This document shows positions 32,749-44,202 of a DNA stretch of 64,000 nt, one piece after another. The notes beneath the pieces are model-generated. The model had not been told where the DNA came from and made no database searches. It was given only the letters and a program-made list of their open reading frames with translations. Position 1 is the first letter of the stretch. The number at the start of each line of letters is the position of its first letter. The position numbers were made by a program, and so were the translations under genes. The DNA comes from Gnetum montanum (lineage: Eukaryota > Streptophyta > Gnetopsida > Gnetales > Gnetaceae), in the NCBI GenBank assembly GCA_015680685.1, contig MNCI01029688.1, positions 931,978-995,977 on the forward strand, read 5' to 3'.

Positions 32749-34859
32749 TATCTATGAACCATCTCAATGATCAAACACCTTTTAAAGGCTAGGTTAAGGA
32801 CTTGTGTGTATTTTTCAAAGTCATCCTTCAATTGGTCAACCACTATGGTTTTGATTTTAGGGCCCTTGGTAAATATACCCTTTGTAGTCTGAGCCACCTT
32901 CAAGGTTCAATCATTCCTTACTAAGCCTTTTCACTCACACTCTACCTAAAAGATAATTAGCATTTGAAACATTAGAAACTTTGATAAAGAAGATAGGTAT
33001 AATAAATAAAATCAAAATAAACCATAAATCATGGCCATACTTACCTAGAAAAATGGTATACTATGCCAAAAGGATTTTGGAACAATTTCTAGGCCTGGTG
33101 CACCACCAGTTGAGTATTATCATCATTATACTAAGAAAACCCTAGCATGCTCTAGATTTGGGATAGCCTACAGATCCCTTCAGTGCCTCTATTATCAAAC
33201 ACCTCATCCTTTGTATGTGTCTCAAGGTCATTTATTTTGAACTTAATGATCATGTTGGATGATTGAGGTAGTAAGGTCTCCACTATGACCTTGGTTGTAT
33301 GTGCAAACAAGTCTAACCACATCATCACACTAAAGTTTTGAAGAAGGTAGGCAAGGAATTACCTTTCCTTTAGCCAAAAACATAGGTAACCTTGATCTAG
33401 GATTATGTTGACAAGAGGAGTATTGGGTTTGGAGAAATTGATACAGCATAATATCCCCACCAATTCCACCACTAGCAAAATAGCCTTTAAGAAAGCCTTA
33501 CATGGAAAAAAAACATACACCATTAGAACTATATCTTAAACACTTACAAAAATTAAAAAAATTAAAAAAAATTACAATCAAGTATAATGATAGTTATGTA
33601 ATAGTTTTACTTCTTTAAGAAATTTTACCAAATATCCTAGTTAGTGGTGAAACTAGCCACCATAAAAAATCTAGGATGTTGGTCAAAATTCCTTCAAAAA
33701 TTCAAAAAAAATCAACATTCTGATAGCCTAAACAATCATTAGACATAAAAAATAGAAGACAGAAATAGTTTCCATATCAACAAAAACTTAAAACACATTG
33801 AAAAAATTATGCAACATCTTGGCCAAGTTTAAACAAAATTCATATAACAACATTGAAACCAAGAAAAATGGCCATAGGAAATCATTTGTAAAAAACTAGT
33901 AGAAAATTTTTAACATTCATGAAAATACTCCTAAACCCCTTCTAAGATCCCCTAGTATCCTCAAGAGCATGGGACATTGATAGGAAAATTTATCTAATGT
34001 GTCAACATTGCCCATATTCAAGGGGTAAAACTGCTAAATCCTAAAAACCTCAATTCATGCAGCATCCATAACTAGAAAACATAGAAATTATTAAATAATT
34101 TTTCAGAAAACATAGCCAACTCAACATAAATGATGCCATCATGGAAAAATCCCTTCCTACGCAAATTTAGTAAAAAATTCACAAAAAATTTGATTCAAAT
34201 CCGAATCCAATGATTCAAGTAATGATAAAACGCTCAAATTAAGACCTATGAATCCATAACTAGAAAACATGAAAACCCTTTGCTATTGGTTGAAAAAAAA
34301 TTCATGAAATATCATGAAAAAACTTAAAATGACATAAAAACACAACTAAACTAGCTGATTGAAAAATTTATTAAAAATTAACCACAATGCAAAATTGGAT
34401 CAAAACATAACCATTTGAAATATAAAACTATAAAAATTGAAAAATCCTAGCTATTTACTTAATAAAAAAATAGAAATTAATGTTGTTTTTTTACTAGAAA
34501 TAGCAAATAACACACAAAATTGACTAAAACCTAATTTAAAACTCCATTAAAAATATATCTAAATTACCAATCAACACTAAGAATGTATAAAACCCATCAA
34601 ATAACAAGGTGGAATTTTTTCAAAGTTTATTTTTTCCAAACACAATGTCCTAGATCTAGAAAAAATGCTCATATTCTAGACTAGGAAAAGCATAAAAATG
34701 GCCAGAAATGCATAGAAAATGGATAGCAATGACATACCTTCGGGTGATGGCTATTGATCATTGCTAAATCATGAACCATGGGAGGTGGGAGATGCCTTTG
34801 GTTGTAGCATCATCATCCTCCATGACTGGGCTTTTGCTACTACCTCCTCTCTTCTTCAT
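32749..34859 (-). pseudogene. Antisense spliced gene of Tat-3, 5' half (exons 1-3)
   Basis: On the minus strand, exon 1 is 34859-34738 (MKKRGGSSKSPVMEDDDATT). It is followed by the donor AAG|GTATGT. Intron 1 (34737-33472) is AT-rich and holds nothing else I recognise. Exon 2 is 33471-33045 (VELVGILCCINFSKPNTP; FQNPFGIVYHFS), matching VELLVILCC and FQNPLGTIYYTGG of Tat-2 exon 2. It ends at a donor GTAAGT. Exon 3 (32945 to about 32749) follows acceptor ATCTTTTAG. Its VVDQLKDDFEKYTQVLNLAF aligns with FIEQLGVDIKTYLTKYSKSY. The exon is cut by the Tat-2 3' LTR, and exons 4-5 lie at 4362-2157. Stops are present in exons 1 and 2. Confidence 0.65.
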
Positions 34860-34978
34860 GGTGCTTTTACAAAACATTGAAAAACATCTAAAACCTGGTG
34901 GATCTAGGTAGCAATGCTGCCTAAAGGAGTTCATAGATTAACCACACTATGGATTTAAAGGTTTTCAAGAAAGGATAT

Positions 34979-36925
34979 TGAAAACACCACAAAATTTTGG
35001 CCTAGCACTTTTAGACAAGATTCAAGCTAAGTCATACGGCTACCCAAGCATGAATACAGCATGACCAAACTTGGAGGCCTTCGAAACAGCCCTGATGGTT
35101 CATGATTCAATAGACAAGGTCCCCTCAGGGCCCACAAGTGACTAAACCAACTTTCAGCATCTAGAATCAAAATTTTTAGGCTCAAAATGCTTGGTTTTGG
35201 CTATATACACTTTGGTTACACTGTGGCTTTTGCTACACAGCGCAAGGGTCAACGTAACCAGCATTTGGAGCTCCAAAATTAAGTCAAAATAGGCCAAAAT
35301 CAAGCACAAGGACCTCCCATGACCTTCACCAATGCCTCCAGAAGCTCCCAACCTCTAAAAAATTAAAATTTAGGCCTTAAATAAGCTATTTTCAGTTGAT
35401 TATGCTGAAGCTACATTTTCATACGCTGCACAACGTATGAACAGCATAACCAAGCAAAAACAGGGCAAAACAAGCATTTTTAGGCAGCATCTTTGACATC
35501 ATAGCAACCCATAGGGACCAATAGCACTTGTACTTATTCACAAGCTTTAAAAACTCCAAATTTGGGCCTCAAATCTGCCATTTTGACTTGATGACGCTGG
35601 GGTTACTTTTTCATACGCTGCACAATGTATGAATAACATAACCACATAAAACAAGCCCAAAACTACATTAAAATGAATCAAAAGATAGCATTCGGAGCAC
35701 CCTAGAGGACAAGCAGCACTCAAGCATCAAGAAACAGGCATCAACATACAGAACGTAGCTTCAGAGATGGCAGTTTCACTTAGTCATGCTGAGGCTTACG
35801 TTGGCCAGCATAAGCCCAGCATAACCAACCCAAAGTGATCCAAAACAACATCAAATCCAAGGTAAAATTGGCTCAAATTTGACCTGCAGAATCCTCTAGA
35901 CATTAGGCATGTAGATCTACCTTTAGAATAGGATTCAAAGGTCAAGATTGGTTTCGAAATGCACTATTTTTGTTGCACACGCTAAGCAGTGTATGGCAAC
36001 GTATGGAGCAGTGTATGATACAACGTGTGCACTTGTCACGCTGAATTTCCATATGCTGGATGCTAGACACCAATTTTGAGACATGCTAGAGCCTGCTAGG
36101 ACATGCTGATGAAAAAAATAGCATACTAGATCATAGATCCAGAGGCTAGAGACACAATTACTTTGTAAATTTTAAATTCTTTCAGCGTGCCAAGTTTATA
36201 CGTTGTGGGTTTCATACGCCAGCGTAAACGTTGGTCATGCTAGACACTATACATTGTAACATTTTGTCCATCCAGTCAATGCACAAACATGTCACCTGAT
36301 CTGAATTTTTCTCACCTTGCAGCCACTGATCTTCTCCCAAATTTGATTCTCACACCTAAAATCCTATAAATCTCCTATTTTTCCACCAAAATAGGGGGGG
36401 AAACTAGAATCAGACACACTTAGGAAATCTAGGAATCAATCTCATATGTTGGGCTTCATACAGACTTGGACACGGTACACCTGTAATCCAAGACCTGCAT
36501 CTTCCCAGCACCTGTTCTCATCCAACGGGGCTAAACGTCCACCTTGCGACCAATCTGCAGTTGTGTTCTGACCAGTGCACATTATAATTGTTTATCAATA
36601 CAAAATGTTTACATTATTGCCCATATTCTTGCAGTTCACATTATTTTTCCTATTCACATTTTTCCTATTTTCATTATTTAAATATTTTATATTCGTTTTC
36701 ATTTGTTTACATTCAGTTTTGCATTTGTTTATGTATAACCCTACGCATCGTAATTGCTTACATTCGGGGAAGTCCTCGTTTGATCCACATGCAGACCATT
36801 CAAGGCACTCTACTTCCGTTAATTTTTAGCTTGCCCTTAGGTGAAAGTAGGGTCTTAATGTTTCATCCATAGATCTCTCGGTGTCTGTTCATTCCAGCCT
36901 CTCACCGACAATTTTGGATTGTACA
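34979..36925 (+). mobile_element. Tat-1 5' LTR (1947 bp)
   Basis: It starts TGAAAACACCACAAAATTTT and ends GGATTGTACA. Over the first 190 bases it differs from the second LTR at about 14 positions, mostly transitions (my count by eye). Palindromic units (core ATACGCTGCACAACGTAT near 35429) lie near 35050, 35237, 35429, 35621, 35805 and 36000. A TATA box is at 36365-36371. Confidence 0.9.
36365..36371 (+). promoter_or_regulatory. TATA box of the Tat-1 5' LTR
   Basis: TATAAAT lies in the context AAATCCTATAAATCTCC. It is repeated exactly in the second LTR at 51290-51296. Confidence 0.65.
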
Positions 36926-36931
36926 GTAAAT

Positions 36932-36950
36932 TGATGCTAGAAGGAGGGCC
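36932..36950 (+). promoter_or_regulatory. Primer-binding site of Tat-1, first unit
   Basis: TGATGCTAGAAGGAGGGCC lies six bases after the LTR. The first triplet TGG has become TGA; the second unit keeps TGG. Confidence 0.7.
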
Positions 36951-37683
36951 ATTTCTCTATTAGATCTACCTCTTAGCATCCCAGATCCAGCGTTCACATG
37001 CTACTATGATTGCTAGTGTTCCTACGCTACCCTGTTCCCAGCATTCAGGCATTGTCTCCTGATGATAAATCCTATTTTCCAGTCCAGACGCTATTTCAGA
37101 GTTTTCCAGGCATGTTCCTGCTTAAATCACAGTGTCTTGCACCTTCCTCTCTCAGATCTAGATGTTGCCCATAGCATCCTGCACTCTCTGATGGTTTCAA
37201 ACACTGTTTATAGCGTCCCTCATCCTTATCCCTCTTTTCTGATGCTATTCATAGCATCTAAATCTAAGTTTTCTTCACAGACGCTACATTCAGCACTTAG
37301 TTTTCTCACCCAAATGCCCCATCCAGCATCCAGACGTTGTTCTATAGGGTAGACACTACACCATCATTCATTTACATTTCAACATTTCTGTTTATACGCC
37401 ACACGATGTATTACACCACTCCTTTGGCGTTCACACCCTATTTTTTCCTAACATTAGCACCATATGCTACTCCTCATCCTAGCTTATACGTTGTGCACAT
37501 TAATTATACATTATACCTCTTGAAAATCCTTGTATGCTACTTCTGGTATTCATACACTGTAGTACATTTTTTATACACTGAAACTCCTTTTTACACTGTT
37601 CAACACTTAACCATATTTTCTCTCTTTGACACTTAGCCATTTATTTTCTTTCTCTTATGTTGTTACATCTAGGCACTTTGACA
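36951..37683 (+). other. Tat-1 5' leader, first unit
   Basis: This is non-coding. It is rich in short words such as CAGCATTC, ACGCTAC and GTTCATAC that vary at the CG position. It has a single copy of the 61-base segment duplicated in the second unit. The small open stretches 37062-37636 are not supported by homology. Confidence 0.6.
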
Positions 37684-40600
37684 ATGGACCCTGTGCACAC
37701 CAACACCACCATCATGCCCATTACCAACTTCAGTACCACAATCACAGGTCCCGTCACCGCCGCTGAGTCCATAGTTACCCTTGGTAAGATAAATCCTTAG
37801 GGGCCATCTTGCCGGTTAGTGAGACTGCAAGGTAGGGATCCCACGTTCACCATCCTAACTCTTGAACAATATAACTTTATTTGTGTTAAAATCCAGGCTA
37901 ACCTATCCATTGCCCAAAATGAACTAGAAGCAAAGAGACACTATGAGCTAACTCACAAAGGAGGTCATGACTTCATTCCCACTGCCTATGATGTCATCCC
38001 AGTCATTGAATCCCACCATGAACTTCTATCACAACTCCTCATGGCAAGGAACCAAACCTCATGCCAACCTGTCGTAGAATCTCAAAATCAAGATGAGGAA
38101 GACAATTTCGTAGCTCAATCCAAACATGGGGATTCATACCATACTCTTAGTCTACATACTTACACAAACCCGTTATTTCACCCTTTCACAGGAGAAACCA
38201 TGTCTCTTCATGTAGTTAAAAGTACTCAAGCACATATGCCCCAACAGGAAGCACCCACTCTTATTCCCACTCTCCCTATGACCGATACTCAATTCAATGT
38301 ACCCATCCCCACTATTCCTCCAATCACCACATTATCCCCTCTCCTACAAGTACAACCCCTAACAACCCCCCTCTCAAACCCATGTAGAAGTGAATTTCCC
38401 ACCCCAAGTAATTTGGATGCCATCCGTGATACCCGCTTCTACATCTACTCACTATATACCATGAGTACAAATCCAAGGGACACCCTTCACCACTTCGACT
38501 CAACAAGTTCATGGAATTCCCTCATAAATCATAACTAGATAGTGGGCCATGACTGGCATGCAACTGCATCAACCTGCTCATTACAGCATACCACCTACTA
38601 CAATTCCATCCATGAACACCCCTTTCACTCAAAAACAACAACCTACACCTTACGGTATGCCGCCCTTAGTAGCACCCATTGTAAATATTTGACAAGTGAA
38701 AATTCTAACCACTCAACTTTCTTCTTTCCCACCAACTGTACAATAATCTAACTTGCATACTACACAACATAACCAACCTGCCGCTTCACCTAGTACCCAA
38801 GACTGGGCCGAAGCTAAAAAAATAATGCAAGAGCTAACTGACGAGGTAAAATGCCTTAAAACCGCTAACAATGAAGAGCTTAAAGTATTAGATTTTTACC
38901 AAGACGATCCTATTAGCTCTTTGATCCCACCACTAACCTTACCCAAAGGAGTTTCTTTGCCTCAACTAATCAAATACAATGGGGAAGGAGACCCCAACAC
39001 CCATCTAGTCACATTTAGACTTGAATGCATGTTGCTTCAAGCCTGGCCCCATGCAATCTTGCATGTGTTTGCCATGTCCCTCATTGGCAAAGCATTAGAC
39101 TGGTACTGAGCCTTGCCTCGTAACTCCATATCCTCCTTGGAGGATCACTTACACCAGTTCATTACCAGGTTTAAATACAACCTAAAACCTGAAGCAACCT
39201 TGGACAATTTGATATAGGTAAAACAAGCACTGCTTGAACCTATACAAAAATTCATCCAAATATGGAGTGCCGCACTCAACGAACTTCATGATCCAATCCC
39301 AAAAACATACCTTCTTATAATTCTTAAGGGAGTAGTGAACGATTTTGTCAAATCAAAACTGTACTATCTATATGCATGCACTCTATGCCAAGAATTTGTA
39401 TAGATTAAAAACATAGAAGAGGCAACCCAAAATAGCCATGACCCTACATACTCAACCTTTAAAAATCAACACACTAAAAAAGATAAAGAAAAGGCTAAAG
39501 CAATAGTAGCAGCAGTAGCGGAAACTCAACCTACCAACATGGGACAGCAAGGTAGACCACCTACTACTCCCATTAACTATGAGAGAACCGCTCCTACACA
39601 CACACCTAAACCATCTACCATGCAAGCTATAACACGAGTCATGCACGTATGTTTGAGAGGAAAGACCCTACTCAATACAAACCTCTCCCCATGAAGCCTT
39701 CCTAGTTGTTAGATCAACTTTTGAAGGCTGGGGCCGTTAAACACAAGTAGTTGTCTCTAGTGGCAACCTAGAGACACGACCAATTTTGTGAATTAGTTAA
39801 AAACCTGAGCTTGGCAACACCACATGAGCCTCCCGTTCCAAGAGGCTTTAGACTAGATCGATTTTGTGAATACCATCAATGAAATGGGCATGGTATGGAT
39901 TATTGTTTCACCTTCAAACAAGACATACAACGTATGATTAATAGGGATGAAATAACATTTGACAATGCCAAGCTTGTTAAACTACAAAATCAATCTATGG
40001 GCATGTAAAAAGCCCCCCTTAATACTAAGGAAACTCCTTACATTATTAACACGTTCCATGTTAGAAATGAGCAAGGAATGCCCAGGAAACCTTTCGTGAT
40101 TCATATTCCTCCTACAATGTCAACATCATCTCCACAATCTTTGTACTCCACATACAATCCAACTACACCTCAAAAACCATTTTTCATTCATGTACCTTCT
40201 ACCAATGCAACTGCCTACCCGGCCCACTCCCTTTGTGGTCCAAGTGTCACCTGCAGTTGCAACCATGGAGGTACAACCACAAAACCAACCAATTCCCTTC
40301 GTAATCAAGGTAGCCAAACACCCTGATCTTCAACCTCCTACTCCTCAACCACAAACCAATTCAACCCCATTCGTCATCAGGGTGCCTAAACACCCTGACA
40401 CACAACCACCTCCAACTGTTCAACTGCAACCTTGAACCACTCCATTCATAATCCGGGTCCCAAGATGACCTGGTGTTCAAGCTCCAACAGTTCCCTCAGG
40501 ACCTTCGTGAGAATGCCTCGCCAACAGACTTACTAGGGAACGATTGGAAAAAGAACGTCGAAGTCTTGAATTAGGGCCACCGAAACCCACTCCCTTAAAT

Positions 40601-40846
40601 GTTGTACCTATGGCTCCAACAATTGACAAGCCAAGCATGAGTCAAGAAAGAAAAAAATCAAGAATGTGAGATACATCAAACCCAACTGTCACATTAGACC
40701 ACATGAAAACCATTTCACAAGAGATACAACTGTTGGGTCGAATGGACCAAGTCTCAACAAACAAGAGCATACCAAATAGTAAAGACTTGGCTAGTGCCCT
40801 AACTTAGGTCACACAGGCGTTTAAACAAAACAACACATCTTTAATC
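37684..40846 (+). pseudogene. Tat-1 gag, first unit
   Basis: The start ATG at 37684 (MDPVHTNTTIMPITNFSTT) is conserved at 52664. An N-terminal domain (EQYNFICVKIQANLSIAQNE, HDFIPTAYDVIPV) is followed by a Pro/Gln-rich stretch. Next come a helical segment (AKKIMQELTDEVKCLKTANN) and a capsid-like domain (KVLDFYQDDPISSLIPPL, ALDWY, NSISSLED), about 38753-39450. The zinc-knuckle-like GFRLDRFCEYHQ...GHGMDYCF is at 39845-39920. After it come six PFVI.VP repeats and a basic segment (ERLEKERRSLELGPPKPTPL). Stops occur at about ten places, and frameshifts lie near 38370-38750. Confidence 0.85.
40081..40480 (+). repeat. PFVI.VP repeat module in Tat-1 gag
   Basis: Six protein repeats of 20-30 residues are spaced 50-90 bases apart: KPFVIHIPP, KPFFIHVPS, TPFVVQVSP, IPFVIKVAK, TPFVIRVPK and TPFIIRVPR. 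The links are Pro/Thr/Gln-rich. The same module is present in the minus-strand copy (11400-10932), the second unit (55069-55460) and Tat-2 (about 19640-19830), so it is an old feature of the lineage. Confidence 0.8.
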
Positions 40847-41752
40847 TTGTATGAACTAATGATGACTTCTCAAGTTCATCATGAAGCCTTACTACACATG
40901 TTAACATCGATCCTAGTTAGCGAAGACTTCCCTACAAATGAACTTTCCATTCATGTAGTAATGTCTCCATATCAAGGATCAAGAGCTACATCACTAGGCT
41001 TCAACATGGATAATATAAAAAATAGATGAAAAAATAGGAGAAGTCACTACTGCACCCATGTTCATAACTATACAAGTAAATCAATTTAAAATACATAGGG
41101 TGCACGTAGATGAAAGAGTAGCAACGAACATAGTACCATACCCCTTCATTGAATAGTTAGGGCTAACTGAACAAATCAAAACAACTTCCACACATTCCTG
41201 AAATTGTTCAGTGGATCACGCATAGTTGTCAAAGGAATACTAACTTTGGATTTCATAGCAGGGGGCCGGTTCCCCATGTCAGCTGAATTTGTAGTTGTAG
41301 ACAAGATTCCTAGATTTAACTTGATATTTGGATGACCATGGTTAGCCCAATTAAAAGCTGTATCCTCACCCATCCACCAGGAGATTCACCTACCTTATGT
41401 GGATGGTAAAATAATTATACATGGTGATGTGGCTACATCTAACATTTCATCACACATAGACATAAACCAAGACTCAGAGGTCGAACTCGATGAGCCTAAA
41501 CAGGATGACATTACTCTCGAGCTTAAATAGGATGCCACACCCATTGAAAACCAACATGATAACCAATTTCCAAACTATGATCCCCCAGAAGACATGGAAA
41601 CATTACAAAACATGGAAACATCAGAGCATGCTGACATAGGGATCATTCCCCCAGACATCTCATGGTCAGAATTACCATTTAACATAATTAGCGAAGGAGA
41701 CTCTGAATATACAATTACACCAACATGCGCAACACACCATGTCAATCTTTAA
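40847..41752 (+). pseudogene. Tat-1 aspartic protease, first unit
   Basis: The leading segment MTSQVHHEALLHMLTSILVS aligns with Tat-2 protease. The active-site segment reads RVHVDERVATNIVPYPF, so the DDG/DSG triad is lost. Further motifs are RFNLIFG*PWLAQLKAVSSP and IHQEIHLPYVDGKIIIHGDV. An acidic tail (DSEVELDEPKQDDITLE) ends at the stop at 41752, just before the TTAAACTA array. Confidence 0.82.
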
Positions 41753-41759
41753 AAATTAA

Positions 41760-42065
41760 AGAAGCTACTTAACCATTAAACTAATACTTGTCCAAAATGA
41801 CGTTACACTATTACTACTTGTATGAAATGATGTTAAACTATTACATGTCCCCAATGATGTCAAAATACCACATGTATGCAATGACATAAAACTAGCCATG
41901 GTTAGAAATGGTCAGTTTATTTTAAAACCCACTGAAACAGTTTAAATCTCTCTTGTTTTCTTGTGGCCCGAAATGGCCTTAAACTAGAAAGCCATTGCTA
42001 AAGCCTGTCATGACTTTAAACTTACACGCATGGCTGAAATGGCCTTAAACTAGAACAAGTTACAT
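41760..42065 (+). repeat. TTAAACTA array after Tat-1 pro, first unit
   Basis: About ten units of 25-35 bases are present, for example AAATGACGTTACACTATTAC and CCCGAAATGGCCTTAAACTAG. An AT-rich stretch with A-runs follows to 42430 and holds no gene. Confidence 0.85.
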
Positions 42066-42437
42066 TTTTTTTCTCTAAAATTACATTCTTTGTTTGCATG
42101 CATAGTTGCATCCTTGCTCTACAAATTACTATTCCCCTTACATTTCTTCTACACTGTTATCATTTCAGTTACATTATATTTACAAATAGTTAAAACAAAA
42201 AAATGAAGAAAAATAAAAATAAAAAATATTTTGTGTTTACACTTGTGTTTATCAAAAGTTTGGACAAAACTTAAAATAAAAAAAACTTGAATAACATAAA
42301 AACTAGCAAAAAAATGTATAAACGTATAAATGGATAATATCAAATGTTAACATTGTATCATACATTTTCTTTCATACAATCCACAAAATTTCAACACAAA
42401 AAAAACATAACTAAGCTAACAACAATAATAAGTTAAA

Positions 42438-44202
42438 TTAAACATCAGTGCTAGGAGGGGTTTGATCCCCAAACTCATCCACATCATCAGGTCCCACTCC
42501 ACTAGGGCCACCATCATCATCATCATGTCCCTTCAAAAAATAGAAAATACAAAAAAAAATAACTAATTAGTAAAAAAGAAAAAAAGACCATTAACTGGAA
42601 AACAAAAAAAACATTACATGACCAACATACTTACAGTCGTCCTGGAGTTAAGACGATAAACTGACACCATATCCAACCCACCACTTAAAACACAAACAAC
42701 ACTTATGTCCTAGGGTCATGAAAGTAAACTAACACCACACTTAGTCCTGGAATTATGACTTAAAATTGATACCAACCTATATTTCAAACATAAAATAATT
42801 CCCCAATGGACAAGATATTGTAACAATCGTTGTAGAGATACTTGAATGCATATAAACATGTAAATTATTCATAGACAACAGTTTACACTAACACTTAAGT
42901 GCATACATAACTCATGTTGGACATTTGAAACAAAGTACTCATGCTGCATAATGAAATCAAGCACTCATGATAAGGCCAGAATATTCACTTATGCTATTGG
43001 GCCATAAACTCACATTGTTGTGGGATGCCAAAGCACACTTACACTATTAAGGAAGCTCGAGTCACTCACATGGTGTATGCGAGGCTAGGCACATGTTTTC
43101 ATTTGAAATAGAAAGTTTACACTGAGTATGGAAAAACCAAACTATCCACATTGGGTTGTGAAAGCCCTGTACTCACGTTGATACTAAATGGGGCCTGTAC
43201 TCATGCTAATGATAATTTTACCCCAAACAGAAAATGCTCACACTGGAATATTCACTCATGATGATGACTGTGTCATACACTCATGGTACCTATGATCCTA
43301 TACTCATCCTCACACTAATTTTGGCTCATTATTCACATAGATTTTAACTCCATAAACTCACGCTGACATTGGGACAGGCATTCTCGTTAATGCTTGGTCC
43401 TGTACTCATGCTAACATTGATCTTACCACTACATTCACGTTGATCTTTGAGTCATGAGGTCCTATACGCATGATGATGATAATTCCACCTATGAACTCAC
43501 ACTAATTGAGCCAAGAAATACCCATGACTTATGGGCCATACATGCACACCAGAAGACCAATGATAGGTACTCACACTGTTCTATTTCTCCCACGATCTGA
43601 AAACCAGGCATTCAAACCCTCATGTACAAGCACTGGAATTACAACTAACACTAGGAATGCAAACCCTGCAATTCATGGCAAGGAAAAAAATTGTAGAAAC
43701 CCTAGCCCTCCACAAAATTGCAAAAATGAAATGCACCCAAAAATATGTCTTTTGTTGTCATTCACACTACTTATAGGCACACATCACTCACACTCATAAA
43801 TCAAAACGATCAGGCCCCAAGAAAAATGCACATCAGGGATAACGCAGTCTAGAAGTTAGCTACTCATGTTAAGGAAATTAAATCACACGAAAGACACCAT
43901 TCACATGAAAAATTTATCCCAAAATAGACTATTTCTTACACACGCTGCAAATGCCCAGGGTGCACACACTGCATACGCACATGCTGCACAAGGACGTTTA
44001 TGCTGTACACATGGAAACAACAATAAAAAATAGTAAGAAAAAAGCAAATAAAGCATGAAACAGGAGCGTACCTATGCATAGACTCTATCCATGAAGGGAT
44101 CCTGGGCTGAGGAAGGCATTGAAGCATCTCCTTGCTTTCCTCCATAAACGCTATCGTTGCCTCCTTCTTTCCCTTGCCCTTGTCTTGTTTGCCTTTACCC
44201 AT
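42438..44202 (-). pseudogene. Reduced antisense gene in Tat-1, first unit (first and last exons)
   Basis: On the minus strand, exon 1 is 44202-44072 (MGKGKQDKGKGKKEATIAFM, ending IESMHR), with donor AG|GTACGC. The last exon is 42530-42438, after acceptor TTTTTTGAAG. It is acidic (GHDDDDGGPSGVGPDDVDEF) and ends in a stop, resembling the Tat-2 last exon (DKDAGPSEAVDKD). I see no exons homologous to Tat-2 exons 2-7 between them. With the splice sites as read, the two exons do not join in the same frame, so this copy is probably non-functional. The intervening 1.5 kb holds motif arrays. Confidence 0.5.
42640..43525 (+). repeat. Two motif arrays: ATAAACTGACACCA and ACTCACGCTGA
   Basis: The first array (about 42640-42780) has units such as GTCCTGGAGTTAAGACGATAAACTGACACCA. 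The second (about 42890-43525) has at least fifteen units of 25-40 bases with the core ACTCA(C/T)GCTGA(T)ATTG. Both lie inside the spacer between pro and pol. The remainder to 44070 is non-coding as far as I can see. Confidence 0.75.

Noticed and set aside
41760-42065. CRISPR-like array of regularly spaced short repeats
   Set aside because: Units vary in length and sequence, the host is a plant genome, and the array recurs at fixed places inside retrotransposons.
43506-43799. 97-residue plus-strand open stretch in the Tat-1 spacer
   Set aside because: Low-complexity composition, no homologue in Tat-2 or Tat-3 and not conserved in the second Tat-1 unit (lost there).
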